Shown: one piece after another, positions 25,401 to 32,010 of the stretch | Numbering within the stretch: position 1 is the first letter of the stretch | Layout of the letters: every line of letters begins with the position of its first letter | Source of the DNA: Mytilus californianus | Lineage: Eukaryota > Mollusca > Bivalvia > Mytilida > Mytilidae | Reading direction: 5' to 3' | Assembly: GCF_021869535.1 (NCBI RefSeq) | Contig: NW_026262668.1 | Coordinates: 10,152,348-10,216,347 of the forward strand | Length of the DNA: 64,000 nucleotides | Program-made: the position numbers and the translations under genes | The notes under the pieces: generated by a model | Database searches by the model: none | Told to the model about the DNA's origin: nothing | What the model saw: only the letters and a program-made list of their open reading frames with translations

Positions 25401-28098
25401 ATTCCGCTGATAGAGATTTAAAAGGAGGGAAAATGAGACGCGACGAAACTAGTTAACCCTGCAACATGTGAACTGGCAGGTCACAAGTCAGGAACTTTGT
25501 CAGCCAGTTGTCTTTTATCATTTATTTATCATTTCGGGAATTTTGATTTGGCGGCGAATCCTGATAGTCTAGAAAGAATTTGATGTGGTATTTTTCAACT
25601 ATTCAAGTAAAAAGGAACATTTTCCTTTCATTAGAAGGCAAAATCCCTTTTTTAATTGCAACGTCACTGAGATTTGATGCCAGAGAATTTGAAACGGAAT
25701 ATTGCCTTCGCTATCCATGAAAACGCTACAGTGTTATCTTTTAAAAATATTCCATTTTAAAAGAAAATTGCTGTTAAGGTTGTTTAGAAAATGATGTTTC
25801 TTTATGTAACACATTTTATAAACTTCCATTCCTCTTCACGTTTTAATTACCTCATAAAATGGTGGCGATGCAGTACCCTACATGACGATTTACGGTAAAA
25901 ATTGTGAAAATAACGGCATTCGATACACAATTTACACATGACGCTAATGGTAGCTCAAAAATAGGAAGTGACGAATGACGACATTTGTTTAGATTCATTT
26001 GACGCTAATGGTAGCTTAAAAATAGGGAGTGACGAATGACAACATTTGTTAAGATTCATTTGACGCTAACAGTAGCGAAAAAGAGAGTTTTTCTACGTTT
26101 GCCGATTAAAATCATTTCTATCCTCATTAAATGTATTATTCTGGGTATTCTTACATCGATACACATCTGGTACGAAACATTGATTTTCATATCTCTTCTG
26201 ACAGAAACAACGAAAAAAGAGAGAACCAGAAAAAAGACTCCGATTTCTTAGACATAGAGGTTTAGGTGCTGTTTTGTTTAGTGACTTAATTGGTCGTATA
26301 TTTTTCCTTAAACATTTCTTGAGCTGAGATACAAGTAATATTTAGTTCTTTCTCACAACCATACACGTTACGCTTTATTGAAATACTATAGCTGTCATGA
26401 ATTCAGAATGATGCAACCAAGGAACATCAATAAACTATACAATTAGATCTACTTCTTTTTTAATTTTCAAAATATTTTTACAAAGAAGGAGGCTTTCTTG
26501 CACTTCTTAAATGAATGTTTTTTTTTCATATAAACTAGATATTTTAAGGGACGGCAGCATTTTTTTTTATATATATAAATGAGAATTTTTACATGTTTTT
26601 AGTCAAAACATATATTGATTTTTACAGCACAGTTATGTGAACTTAAGGAAATTGATAGAAATTATGAGTTTCATGGTGTACTTCAATTTGTTATAAAAAT
26701 GTTAAAAATCACACCAGAAAAAAACCTTATACTTGGTGTATATTTATAGTAAACTGTACACAGAAAGCCGACTCAAGTGGTTGTATTTCCTGGGGCGCCA
26801 GTAAATGTAACACGCACGGAAATGTTCCCATGGACTGTCCACACATGTGCAATATCTGTCCAAGTAAGTAACGTAAATTATGTTAAACTTAAATGATGAA
26901 ACTTTTTTGTAATGTTTATATTGCTAACTTTCATCTATCTTTTTTTCGGGTTTGAGAATGAGCTTCTTATTTAAAAAAATTACACAAATTAAGTTGACAA
27001 TAGTTTATAGATGTTAAAATCTCGTAAATCGACTTGGAAGAGACAAACCAAGGAAATAAATAAAAACTGAGAGAATCGCATGAACTCCAAAAGGAGCGAA
27101 AAGGGTGCGTCGACAGGGTAAGCGTCTCCTGCAAGGCATGAATCACCCGACCTGCGAATTCACACAAACGCGTAATTAAATTTGCATTTGAAATACTGTT
27201 ATATTGGACACATGATGTTCTAAGGTGTTTATGTAACCCTATACTTGTCTTCCAACACACACACACACACACAATAACATTGCCCTTCAATACAATAACA
27301 TGTTTCATTTCTTAAACTCTGGAGTTCTACTGTACTTAAAAACTGTTTGCCTTTTAAACCTGCAAATACAGTTATGTAGTTTGAAGGCATCGACAAACAT
27401 TATTTAATTAACGACATGTGTTTATTAATCATTTACCTACTGGGGGACCTAATTTTATTTCTTTTAAGTAAAACTGTTTCATCACCAACAACATATCTGT
27501 AAAGTGCCTTTTCTGTAGACCGTTTACATATGGTAAGTTGCCGAACAAAGGATAACAATTCTGCATATATAAAGAAAGAATTAAACAAGCACTGTTAAAG
27601 TCAACAAAAATCATACAAAAAAGTAAAATAACAAAAAATACCGAACTCCAAGGAGAATTCAAAACGGAAAGTCTCTCACCAAATGTCAAAATCATAAACT
27701 CAAACACATCAAACGAATGGAAAACAAGTGTCATATTCCTAACTTGGTACAGGCATTTCCTTATGTAGAAAATGTTAGATTAAAACTTCAAAGCGTTGTT
27801 TCACTAGATCTTCATGTTTCATTTTAGTAAACAATAGTATATAAATGTTTGATGTAATAAGATAGATTTAACATTATATTATAACATAAGATAGATTTAA
27901 GATTATATTATAACAAAATATTTTACTGCAGGTAGTGGTGTTGATGTTGTTGGAGTATCGGATGGGAAAGGAGTGTTCAATTTCGATGTTTTAACAACTG
28001 ACGGAGGCGGATCAGGAGGAGTCAGTCGAGTCGTAAACCAAACAAACATCATACGTCTTATAATTACACTTTCATCAATAATGTTTCTCATATTATGA
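4074..28098 (+). CDS. CAP-domain secreted protein with EGF-like and ShK-type domains and a GPI-like tail (10 exons, 5' partial)
   Basis: Ten exons (listed separately) join without a stop into 346 residues, all with AG acceptors and GT donors and matching phases. Residues 1-21 are a propeptide-like segment ending RHKR-S, a furin-type site. Residues 22-55 are a linker with two Cys and NTT/NLT glycosylation sites. Residues 56-195 are a CAP domain with SHNTYR at the first helix, the CAP1 motif GHYTQVVW (158-165) and the CAP2 motif HLFVCNYGPPGN (184-195). Of the four CAP cavity residues, His104, Glu140 and His159 are present, while the Glu of the usual GENL is Gln120. Residues 209-252 are Cys-rich and EGF-like (ending CKKGYTAPDC). 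Residues 256-290 carry six Cys spaced as in ShK domains. A Gly/Ser spacer (about 316-322) precedes a hydrophobic end (about 331-346), suggesting GPI anchoring. The family is extracellular; substrate and role cannot be read. The signal-peptide exon is not seen. Confidence 0.93.
4287..4444. mobile_element. foldback (hairpin) element in CAP intron
   Basis: The left arm (4287-4320, TGTGAGGGTGATAGAG to TACCCCTCGA) is nearly the reverse complement of the right arm (4405-4444, TCGAGGGGTAAC to CACCCTCTCA). The inside also pairs, around GTTTGGC and GCCAAGG, so almost the whole 158 bases fold into one hairpin. This is typical of a MITE or foldback element. It has no coding capacity. Confidence 0.7.
7572..7640 (+). 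repeat. dispersed repeat family U, fragment
   Basis: The stretch contains GGCGTTGTCAGTTTGTTTTC and then CTGTCCCTCTGGTATCTTTC. The same words recur at 10430-10490 and, reversed or diverged, near 8280, 21905, 34265, 35740 and 59440. It is a short fragment of a mid-repetitive element. Confidence 0.7.
7798..7897 (+). CDS. CAP gene exon b: linker with two cysteines
   Basis: The acceptor is TTCACAG and the donor is GTAAAT; phase is 0 at the start and 1 at the end. It encodes 33 residues beginning ASCNTTPSLKKYKIYV and ending SSEANLTTA, plus the first base of a Gly codon. It carries two Cys and two N-glycosylation sequons (NTT, NLT). I recognise no domain; phase continuity with both neighbours supports it. 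Confidence 0.8.
8278..8590 (-). repeat. dispersed repeat family U, reverse copy
   Basis: The stretch contains the family landmarks in reverse order, including GGCGAAAGAAG, ACGGCCAAATG, AACAGCACAAAAACAT and an end with TCAGATGCTC and TTCTGCTCCACT. It lies in the intron directly before exon c. Boundaries are approximate. Confidence 0.6.
8650..8735 (+). CDS. CAP gene exon c: first helix of the CAP domain
   Basis: The exon encodes VSDAEIIEIVNSHNTYRSG and then TQATDMMKM. The pattern I..VN.HN.YR is the standard opening of CAP domains. It starts with two bases completing a Gly codon and ends in phase 0 before GTAAAT. Confidence 0.92.
10320..10500 (+). repeat. dispersed repeat family U, forward copy
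   Basis: This copy begins with ATCACCCCCAATTTTTGGTG, continues with GTTGCTTAGTCTTTAG, and ends with CTGTCCCTCTGGTATC and CCCTCTTTTAC. The same order is seen at 35800-35940. The open frames across it are by-products of the repeat. Confidence 0.7.
10690..11025 (+). repeat. retroelement 3' tail, family T2
   Basis: Landmarks in order are GGAGCCTGTAATTCACTGG, TTTTGGGGCCTTTTATGC, GACCGTACGGTGACCTATAG, and the end GGGTTGTCTCATTGGCAAG followed by CATCTTCTTATTTTTAT. Copies with the same end but different starts recur at 11865, 18925, 44425, 46985 and 54800, the pattern of 5'-truncated retroposition. Confidence 0.75.
11134..11245. repeat. compound microsatellite (TC)n-(GTA)n-(GA)n
   Basis: A TC run (11134-11164) is followed by a GTA run (11165-11201), a short unique spacer, and a GA run (about 11216-11245). 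TC and GA are reverse complements, so the arms can pair over about 30 bases. Open frames on both strands here are low-complexity artefacts. Confidence 0.95.
11865..12122 (+). repeat. retroelement 3' tail, family T2
   Basis: The landmarks of the 10690 copy recur: GTTAGTTTTCGCAATTGAAT, TGTCGGGGCCTTTTATAG, GCCGTACGGTTGCCTATAAT and AGTTGTCTCATTGGCAATC. A more diverged remnant ending in the same way sits at about 12390-12465. Confidence 0.75.
12745..12930 (-). repeat. dispersed repeat family V, fragment
   Basis: The segment contains AACCTACGGACTCC, TTGTTGCAAGGGTTTTTCAA and CGTGCAAAGAGCGTG. These match, in reverse orientation, the central part of the element at 45840-46265 and the copy at 49440-49880. 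It is incomplete at both ends. Confidence 0.6.
13293..13383 (+). CDS. CAP gene exon d: CAP helix 2 with cavity His
   Basis: The exon encodes SWDAEIAYIAQKWAENC and then ETVHDGGMKRRIP. The W...A..A..WA..C pattern is characteristic of CAP proteins. His104 (in CETVH) is at the place of the first cavity histidine of CRISPs. The acceptor is ATTTCAG and the donor is GTACTA; the exon ends in phase 1. Confidence 0.93.
13800..14565 (+). repeat. retroelement 3' end, family T1 (5'-truncated)
   Basis: This copy shares landmarks with the tail after the reverse-transcriptase fragment at 14895: GATTGAGTTAAGCC, TTTATAGTGTGTCTTTCTAT, TTTAAACCCGCTGC, ATTTTGGGGCCCTTTATAGC, GCTGTTCGGTGTGAGCCA, and the end GAGTTGTCTCATTGGCACTC plus ACCACATCTTC. 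It is a separate, shorter insertion just before that element. The left limit is approximate. Confidence 0.75.
14890..16545 (+). mobile_element. 5'-truncated retroelement with reverse-transcriptase C-terminus, family T1
   Basis: A conserved C-terminal reverse-transcriptase region (14895-15281) is followed by about 1.25 kb of untranslated DNA ending in the T1 tail. The catalytic part of the enzyme is absent, so the copy is dead on arrival. It lies in the CAP intron between exons d and e in sense orientation. Confidence 0.75.
14895..15281 (+). pseudogene. reverse transcriptase C-terminal fragment
   Basis: The open frame of 128 codons begins MSVLVRYARVCSDFNERN, then GKFLSQGFRYHKLLKTF, and continues FHRYKDLI. 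It aligns over its whole length with the frame at 30317-30724 (shared FRYHKL, KTFTKF, HRYKD, GISHP, FYGNI, NIDF/NIDSF). The block RYARVCS...F..R...L...GF is the region after the polymerase palm in a large family of invertebrate reverse transcriptases that I recall as Penelope-like; I hold the family name with moderate confidence. The ATG is internal to the original protein. No palm motifs remain. Confidence 0.75.
16899..17042. mobile_element. 144 bp foldback (hairpin) element
   Basis: The left end CAATATTAGGTCAATGTCAG (from 16899) is the reverse complement of the right end CTGACATTGACTTAATATTG but for one base. Inside, CTGGGGAAGGGC pairs with GCCCTTCTCCAG around CGAGGTTTTACCG, so the element folds nearly end to end. 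This is typical of a MITE-type element lying in an intron. Confidence 0.8.
17242..17387 (+). CDS. CAP gene exon e: CAP core, CAP1 motif first half
   Basis: The exon encodes GRFRMGQNLFWGSH, then TWSEAVKYWYDEVQDF, and ends FLKVGHYTQ. MGQNLFW is the position of the family's G(E/Q)NL motif; here the acidic residue is Gln120. Glu140 in WYDE and His159 in GHYTQ are present. The intron interrupts the CAP1 motif after GHYTQ, and its first bases (GTTTGG) resemble the start of the next exon. Confidence 0.95.
17440..17600 (+). repeat. dispersed repeat family Y
   Basis: The segment contains GCATCCCTGGCTTTCAAAT, AAGTAAATCCAGAAAAGCGC and a CGCACGAAACTTATAAAG end. Related copies lie at 29590-29690, 32900-33040 and 33850-34015. 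It has no coding content. Confidence 0.65.
17750..18440 (-). repeat. family V element with internal 52 bp tandem array (about 11 units)
   Basis: The left part (17750-17873) matches family V in reverse orientation (TTGGTACTCTCCTTACACA, ATCCCGCACAGCAAAC). From about 17874 a 52 bp unit with CAATGGTTTTACTGTCGGAC, GGGATAAGTCAAGG and ATGACAATCCACC repeats about eleven times with few changes, to about 18440. The unit corresponds to a single-copy stretch in the elements at 45880 and 49790, so the array is an expansion within the element. Confidence 0.85.
18652..18920 (+). repeat. retroelement 3' tail, family T1 (solo)
   Basis: This copy has AGTGGTTGTCGTTTGTTGAT, ATTTTGGGGCCCTTTATAGC and GCTGTTCGGTGTGAGCCA, and ends GAGTTGTCTCATTGGCACTC. 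It is followed at once by a T2 tail. Confidence 0.75.
18925..19245 (+). repeat. retroelement 3' tail, family T2
   Basis: Landmarks are TCAATTGAATTGTTTCATAT, TGTCAGGGCCTTTTATAGCC, TGCCTATAATTACTTTCATC and GGTTGTCTCATTGGCAATCA. It abuts the T1 tail on its left. Confidence 0.7.
19403..19480. repeat. poly-C/poly-A and (CAAAA)n low-complexity tract
   Basis: Twenty-two consecutive C (19403-19424) are followed by eleven A and then about five CAAAA units. On the minus strand this is a long G run. Open frames across it are artefacts. Confidence 0.9.
19871..19987 (-). mobile_element. short SINE-like unit, family T3 (truncated)
   Basis: The unit starts ATAAAATTGAGAATGGAAAT and matches the other T3 copies up to CCCGCACCGGG, then stops before the usual CAGCTGGCCCC end. 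It lies in the intron between CAP exons e and f. Confidence 0.7.
21036..21127 (+). CDS. CAP gene exon f: CAP1 second half and CAP2 motif
   Basis: The exon encodes VVWAKSIKIGCGYAYC, then KSNKRHLFVCNYGP. It completes CAP1 (GHYTQ-VVW) and contains CAP2 (LFVCNYGPPGN, shared with the next exon). It starts in phase 0 and ends with CC, completed to Pro by the next exon; the donor is GTAAGT. Confidence 0.95.
21571..21905 (+). repeat. 48 bp tandem array, 7 units
   Basis: Units start at 21571, 21619, 21666, 21714, 21762, 21810 and 21857, each with CAAGGGGACATTCAAAACTC, ATAAGTCGAGATAAACTG and ACGACGCCACC. Identity is high and the period is 48 with one 47. It lies at the start of a reversed family U element, whose single-copy counterpart is seen near 59470-59510. 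Confidence 0.92.
21905..22065 (-). repeat. dispersed repeat family U, reverse copy (remainder after the array)
   Basis: The segment contains ATGGCAAAAAAAATTGAAG, CATAAAACACTACATACT, GATCTCAGGTGCTCCGGAAG and CAAATCCTGCTCC. This order matches 59510-59700 and the right half of 35735-36030. Confidence 0.7.
22330..22418 (+). CDS. CAP gene exon g: end of CAP domain and Cys-rich hinge
   Basis: The first base completes Pro193. The exon then encodes GNGNERYKPYKQGTSC and QDCQQGRCVNNLC, with Cys at 209, 212, 217 and 222. Such a Cys-rich hinge after PPGN is usual in CAP proteins that continue into EGF-like modules. The acceptor is TTAACAG and the donor is GTAGGT; phase is 1 at the end. Confidence 0.92.
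22511..22712. mobile_element. 202 bp MITE with terminal inverted repeats and TA flanks
   Basis: The left end TACTGTCAATTCAAAAATTA is the near reverse complement of the right end TAATTTCTGAGTTTACAGTA, and both continue into the TTGCG/CGCAA pair. The outer TA on each side fits the TA target duplication of Tc1/mariner-type elements. It has no coding capacity and so is non-autonomous. It lies in the intron after CAP exon g. Confidence 0.8.
22768..23376 (+). repeat. 27 bp tandem array, about 22 units
   Basis: The unit is AAGCTTGGACACAGGATC plus TTGTAAGCA, repeated about 22 times with scattered single-base changes. Because 27 is a multiple of three, reading frames stay open across it on both strands (for example a repeated DTGSCKQSL); I do not regard these as genes. 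The 13-mer TTGGCGTTTTAGC flanks the array at 22740-22752 and 23394-23406. Confidence 0.93.
24644..24758. mobile_element. 115 bp foldback element
   Basis: The left arm CATGCCCATTTTGACATTGG to GGCATTACATTT (24644-24677) pairs with the right arm AAATGTAATGCC to AAATGAGCATG (24726-24758). The loop is about 48 bases. It is a MITE-like hairpin with no coding capacity. Confidence 0.7.
24985..25050 (-). repeat. T2 tail fragment just before exon h
   Basis: The words AGATGTGGTATGATTGCCAA and TGAGACAACTATCCACCAG are the reverse complement of the T2 tail end. The fragment lies within 100 bases upstream of the acceptor of CAP exon h. Confidence 0.65.
25080..25172 (+). CDS. CAP gene exon h: EGF-like module
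   Basis: After completing Asp223 the exon encodes CDKICLNGGTLDISTC and TCNCKKGYTAPDCS. The C..NGG....C.C.C..GY....C pattern is EGF-like. The acceptor is TTTTAAG, a weaker but acceptable site, and the donor is GTGAGT. Phase is 1 at both ends, typical for shuffled extracellular modules. Confidence 0.92.
25940..26077 (+). repeat. 61 bp direct repeat, about 2.3 copies
   Basis: ACGCTAATGGTAGC recurs at 25941 and 26002 and as ACGCTAACAGTAGC at 26063, each followed by similar sequence (AGTGACGAATGAC and ACATTTGTT). The period is 61. Confidence 0.85.
26750..26863 (+). CDS. CAP gene exon i: ShK-type six-cysteine domain
   Basis: A single exon with phase 1 at both ends encodes the whole module. Cys residues are at 256, 265, 273, 283, 287 and 290, spaced as in ShK/SXC domains, with the typical ending C..MC..C. 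ShK-type domains are common accessory modules in invertebrate secreted proteins; the name does not imply toxicity here. The donor is GTAAGT. Confidence 0.9.
27255..27272. repeat. (AC)n microsatellite
   Basis: About nine AC dinucleotides lie in the last CAP intron. Confidence 0.9.
27590..27760 (-). repeat. dispersed repeat family W
   Basis: Landmarks are AATACCGAACTCCAAGGAG, AATTCAAAACGGAAAGTC, CAAACGAATGGAAAACAAG and CATATTCCTAACTTGGTACA. Forward or reverse copies lie at 30000-30150, 32590-32710, 34050-34215 and 51845-51970. Confidence 0.75.
27857..27914 (+). repeat. 29 bp perfect-type tandem duplication before the last exon
   Basis: ATAAGATAGATTTAA, then C or G, then ATTATATTATAAC occurs twice in a row (27857-27885 and 27886-27914), differing at one base. 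It ends 17 bases before the acceptor of the terminal CAP exon, so it adds length in the region where the branch point is expected. Confidence 0.85.
27932..28098 (+). CDS. CAP gene terminal exon: Gly/Ser spacer and hydrophobic tail
   Basis: The acceptor is TTACTGCAG. The exon encodes 54 residues and a TGA stop at 28096-28098. It has a Val/Asp/Gly-rich segment, a GGGSGG spacer, an NQT sequon and a hydrophobic end (IIRLIITLSSIMFLIL). A small-residue stretch, a spacer and a hydrophobic C-terminus with no following basic anchor is the layout of a GPI-attachment signal. A single-pass membrane anchor is the alternative. Confidence 0.88.
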
Positions 28099-28416
28099 TT
28101 TTTGCCTTTCTGTAAGCTCATACTTTAAATGTATGCCTCTGTAGTATATTTGGCTTTTTTTACATGTCGTCGCCTTTATCATCATGCGTTTCCAACCTCT
28201 AAATGAAGCTATTTTAGAGCATCTAATATATATCGACCTTATCCTCAGTCGACAGCTTATTTGATCCAGAGGTCCAGCTAAAGTGACTACCCGTTGCAAA
28301 AAGAAAATTTTTGGTTACCTCACAATTTTTTTGGGAATTCTATTAACTGTGACGCCTAAGAAATATAAAAAATTGCACAAGTTATGAAATGACACACTTA
28401 TAGACATGTTTGGAAT

Positions 28417-28431
28417 AATAAAAAAAATAAA
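28417..28431 (+). promoter_or_regulatory. candidate polyadenylation signals of the CAP gene
   Basis: Two overlapping-region AATAAA hexamers (28417-28422 and 28426-28431) lie about 320-335 bases after the stop. They are the first such signals in a reasonable position in the 3' flank. AT-rich background makes chance hits common. Confidence 0.45.
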
Positions 28432-28509
28432 GATTCGGAGTATTGAATCCAACTAGCGAACTCGTAGTATAGTATTATTATTGTACTGTAAATTATTGTG
28501 ATATAGTAA

Positions 28510-29093
28510 CAAAGGAGTAGGGGCATTTAGGCCCGGTTTTGGCCCAAGAAAAACAAATGTTTGACAACTATTTCAAATTGGCACATAAGGTTTGGAAATG
28601 CATAGAGTGAAGAAATATAAATGAAAAACATAAGATTGTTTATATGATTACGTCACAGTTACGTCATAATATGTACCGTTTTCATGAAAAAGATGAAAAA
28701 TGCAGAATTTGTGCAATTTCCCATCGTTATTTCCATTACGGAAACATCGTGCGCAGCCAAGAAACAATAAAATAATTTAAGAGAAGCTTTATTATAACTA
28801 TTGAAATGATCTCACCAAATATAAAGTTGTTTCTTGGGTGCGCACATACTTTGCCAATCTTAAATATACTTAGAATTTGATGAAAAACAAGGAAATTCAA
28901 GAAATTTTATAAAATATACAAATTTCGTCATGGTTTGTTGCCATGGTAGCTCGTTTAATGTGAAATTTGTTTTTATTTTCTGAAAACCTTGTACCTTAGT
29001 CTAGTTAGGACAAATTTAAGGATATGTATGATAACTTTTAAATTTGCAGTAATATTTGGGCCAAATAAGGGGCTTATTGCCCCTGCTCCTTTG
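28510..29093. mobile_element. 584 bp non-autonomous DNA element with ~36 bp terminal inverted repeats
   Basis: The left end CAAAGGAGTAGGGGCATTTA and GGCCC nearly matches the reverse complement of the right end (GGGCC to TTGCCCCTGCTCCTTTG). The arms are about 36 bases long with a few mismatches. No open frame of note lies between them, so it would depend on a transposase elsewhere. It follows the 3' end of the CAP gene. Confidence 0.75.
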
Positions 29094-29589
29094 TTTTATA
29101 GACCAATCTCGAGTTACACCGATTGACCCGATGTCAATTGGCGCGAATGAAGTCATTGAAAATCTGTTCTAACTGTGATGTAATAACAATAGCATTTTGA
29201 CATAGGAAATGTACGGGAAAGTGCACGAATTTGAATGTTGTCTATTATAACTTGTTAAAAAAAATCTTTCTTTATTTACGTGAATGCGTCTCTGATCACC
29301 TTTTTGTCATATATTTCCCCCTCTTTCTCGCCCTGCTTTTAAGTAATAACTGTTGTTAATTATTGTTTTGTTATTATATATCTTTCTTATACTTATTAAA
29401 TTATTTTTATACTATACTTAGTTATGCTTGAGAGTTCTTGTATTGCTCTTTGTACCTTTTTAACACCGACCGGTCAAAATATGGTTATTTCAAAAGGACA
29501 GCTACTTATATTTTACGGCGAAGTCAAGATCGATAACATAGAAGGTTTTGAGAAAATGAAATGTTTCGGTAATATTGCTAACTTTTTAT

Positions 29590-29690
29590 AGATCCCTGGC
29601 ATTCCAATATTTATTCTGAGCGTCCATGAGAAAGATTGATCCAGAAAAGCGCTTCAGACGCATGAAATCTATTAAATATCATTAACTAAT
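29590..29690 (+). repeat. dispersed repeat family Y
   Basis: The segment contains AGATCCCTGGCATTCCAAT, GATCCAGAAAAGCGCTTCAG and ACGCATGAAATCTAT, matching the other Y copies. Confidence 0.65.
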
Positions 29691-29999
29691 TAGATTATTG
29701 AAATATTTCAAAATCATGATAAATAATATTGTACTCCTCATGTAATCCAAAAATTTAGCAATTGTTTTTGAGTATTTGAAAGTATTATTGTGCAACTTAA
29801 ATAAAATTCTGATGCATACATATGGCTTTAAATGTATTTATTATGATATAAACACCTGCTGTTTAGTATGCTAATTTTAACATTCCCGTATGATAAAACA
29901 AGTAGTAATTGACATATCGGGTCAAATGGACCTCATCTTCATTAATTATTTGTTAAATGCAAACTTGCTTATACTTTAAATATCCACCATTTTCTACAT

Positions 30000-30150
30000 T
30001 TGAAAATGCCTTTACCAAGTCAGGAATATGACAGTTGTTGTCCATTCGTTTGATGTGTTTTATCATTTGATTTTGCCATTTGATTAGGGACTTTCCGTTT
30101 TGAATTTTCCTCGGAGTTCAGTATTTTTGTGATTTTACTTTTTTTTGGAC
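30000..30150 (+). repeat. dispersed repeat family W, opposite orientation
   Basis: The landmarks of family W appear reverse-complemented: CCAAGTCAGGAATATGACAG, TCCATTCGTTTGATGTG, GGGACTTTCCGTTTTGAATT and GGAGTTCAGTATTTTTG. Confidence 0.75.
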
Positions 30151-30316
30151 ATTCTTCATTTGACAATGATGATAAATTCACAGAAAAGAAGAACAAACCT
30201 GAAGAACCTTCTCCATAAAAAAAACCCCACAAAAATACGGTAGTGAACTTCAAAAGATAAAGAAAATTTTGGGTAAATATTGATATGACTTCATTAAAAA
30301 AACAATAAATGCATGC

Positions 30317-30724
30317 ATGGTGTTTATATATCTTCAACTTGTACGATTCGCTCGTGTATGTAACAACGTATTAGATTTTAGCGAGAGAAATATATGTATT
30401 ACTGAAAAATTATTACACCAGGGTTTTCGATATCATAAACTAGTCAAAACATTTACTAAATTTTATCATCGGTATAAGGACATCATTCGTAAATATAACT
30501 CATCATGCAGACATCTTATACGTTCGGGTATTTCACATCCAATATTTTATGGTAATATTCTTTACAAAGCACAAAAATGTCAGTATTCACCCCAAAAGCT
30601 AACAAACCCTTTAAACAGACTTATTAAGAAGGGATATAGTTACGATACTGTTGTCAGGTTATTAAAGATTGCATATTTTGGCTTTAATATTGATTCATTT
30701 ATAGGGTCTTTGCATCGGAATTAA
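30317..30724 (+). pseudogene. reverse transcriptase C-terminal fragment
   Basis: The 135-codon frame contains QLVRFARVCNNVLDFSER, QGFRYHKLVKTFTKFYHRYK, GISHPIFYGNILYKAQK and NPLNRLIKKGYSYDTVVRLL. It is a clear homologue of 14895-15281 and of the minus-strand remnant at 56550-57025. It is the region after the polymerase palm, so the catalytic motifs are absent. The reading frame is intact but cannot encode an active enzyme. Confidence 0.8.
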
Positions 30725-31372
30725 ACATATTTATTCTAAAACCAGTTGTTGGCATGACACGGGTTATGTTCTTCTCATATATTTTATGATGGTATAATAC
30801 TAAACCCCTAACAGGAGGGATTGTGCCTGATATTCATATGACGAAGACATAATCTTTCAATCAGTTTAATTGAGGTCTGGAGCTGGCATGTCAGTAACTG
30901 CTAGTAGTCTGTTGTTATTTATGTATTATTGTCATTTTGTTTATTTTCTTTTGTTTCCTATTCTGACATCGGACTCGGACTTCTCTTAAACTGAGTTTTA
31001 CTGTGCGTACTGTTGTACGTTTTTTTTACATTGGCTAGATGTATAGGGGGAGGGTTGAGATCTCAAAAAACATGTTTAACCCCGCCGCATTTTTGCGCCT
31101 GTCCCATGTCAGGAGCCTCTGGCCTTTGTTAGTCTTGTATCATTTTTAATTTTAGTTTCTTATGTATAATTTGGAGTTTAGTATGACGTCCATTATCACT
31201 GAACTAGTATACATATTTGTTTAGGGGCCAGCTGAAGGACGCCTCCGGGTGCGGGAGTTTCTCGCTGCATTGAAGACCCATTGATGGCCTTCGGCTGTAA
31301 AGTGTTGTCTGCTCTATGGTCGGGTTGTTGTCTCTTTGACACATTCCCCATTTCTATTCTCAATTTTAATAA
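30320..31372 (+). mobile_element. 5'-truncated retroelement with T3 tail
   Basis: The reverse-transcriptase fragment (to 30724) is followed by about 650 bases of untranslated DNA. Landmarks are GACATCGGACTCGGACTTCT, ACCCCGCCGCATTTTTGCGC, GTCAGGAGCCTCTGGCC, GGGGCCAGCTGAAGGACG and the end CCCCATTTCTATTCTCAATT. The last ~140 bases are the same unit that occurs alone at 962, 19871 and 56763. Confidence 0.8.
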
Positions 31373-31909
31373 TAATTTTACCAAATTTTGACTTTTTTGT
31401 CATTTATGGATTTACGTGTTCTGTCATTTCTTCGATAATCCCATTTAAATCAATTCAAAACATCTTCAGACGCGATGGGAATAAGGAATTGACGTATTGG
31501 ATAAATAGCTTTTTATGATTGAAGACCGTATGTTGATCTCTCTAGATGTTTTATTTCTGTTGCTGGGTTGACGTCTCTTTCACGCTTAGCCAACATCTTA
31601 ATTTATTACGGATTTATTAAATAATGTGACAAAAGGATATCTATAAAACACATCCTTCATTATACCCCATGCAACAAAGTTGCGTCGGGTATAATGTTTT
31701 TTACCCGTCCGTCCGTCTATGTTTGCTATGAGTTATGCCCCTTTGAATTTACAATTTTGGCCCAAATATACTACTGCAACAGTTTGTCATTGCAACTCCT
31801 CTGAAACCACGAAAAAGAATTTCATGAAACTTTGTAGTTAGTGAGGACATAATATGTAGATGCGCATATCCATAAGACATTTTACCAGGATACAAATAAA
31901 AACAAGAAG

Positions 31910-32010
31910 ATTTGGTATGAGTACTTATGAGACAACTCTCCATCCAAGTCACAATGTATAAAAAGTAAACAATTTTAGGACAAAGTACGGCCTTCAACAC
32001 GGAGCCTACA
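31910..32010 (-). repeat. T1 tail fragment
   Basis: The words GAGACAACTCTCCATCCAAG, GTCACAATGTATAAAAAGTA and GGCCTTCAACACGGAGCC are the reverse complement of the T1 tail. It is inserted in a region (31655-32150) with CCCCATGCAACAAAGTTGCG and CCGTCCGTCCG, itself a dispersed repeat whose later words recur near 33560. Confidence 0.7.
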
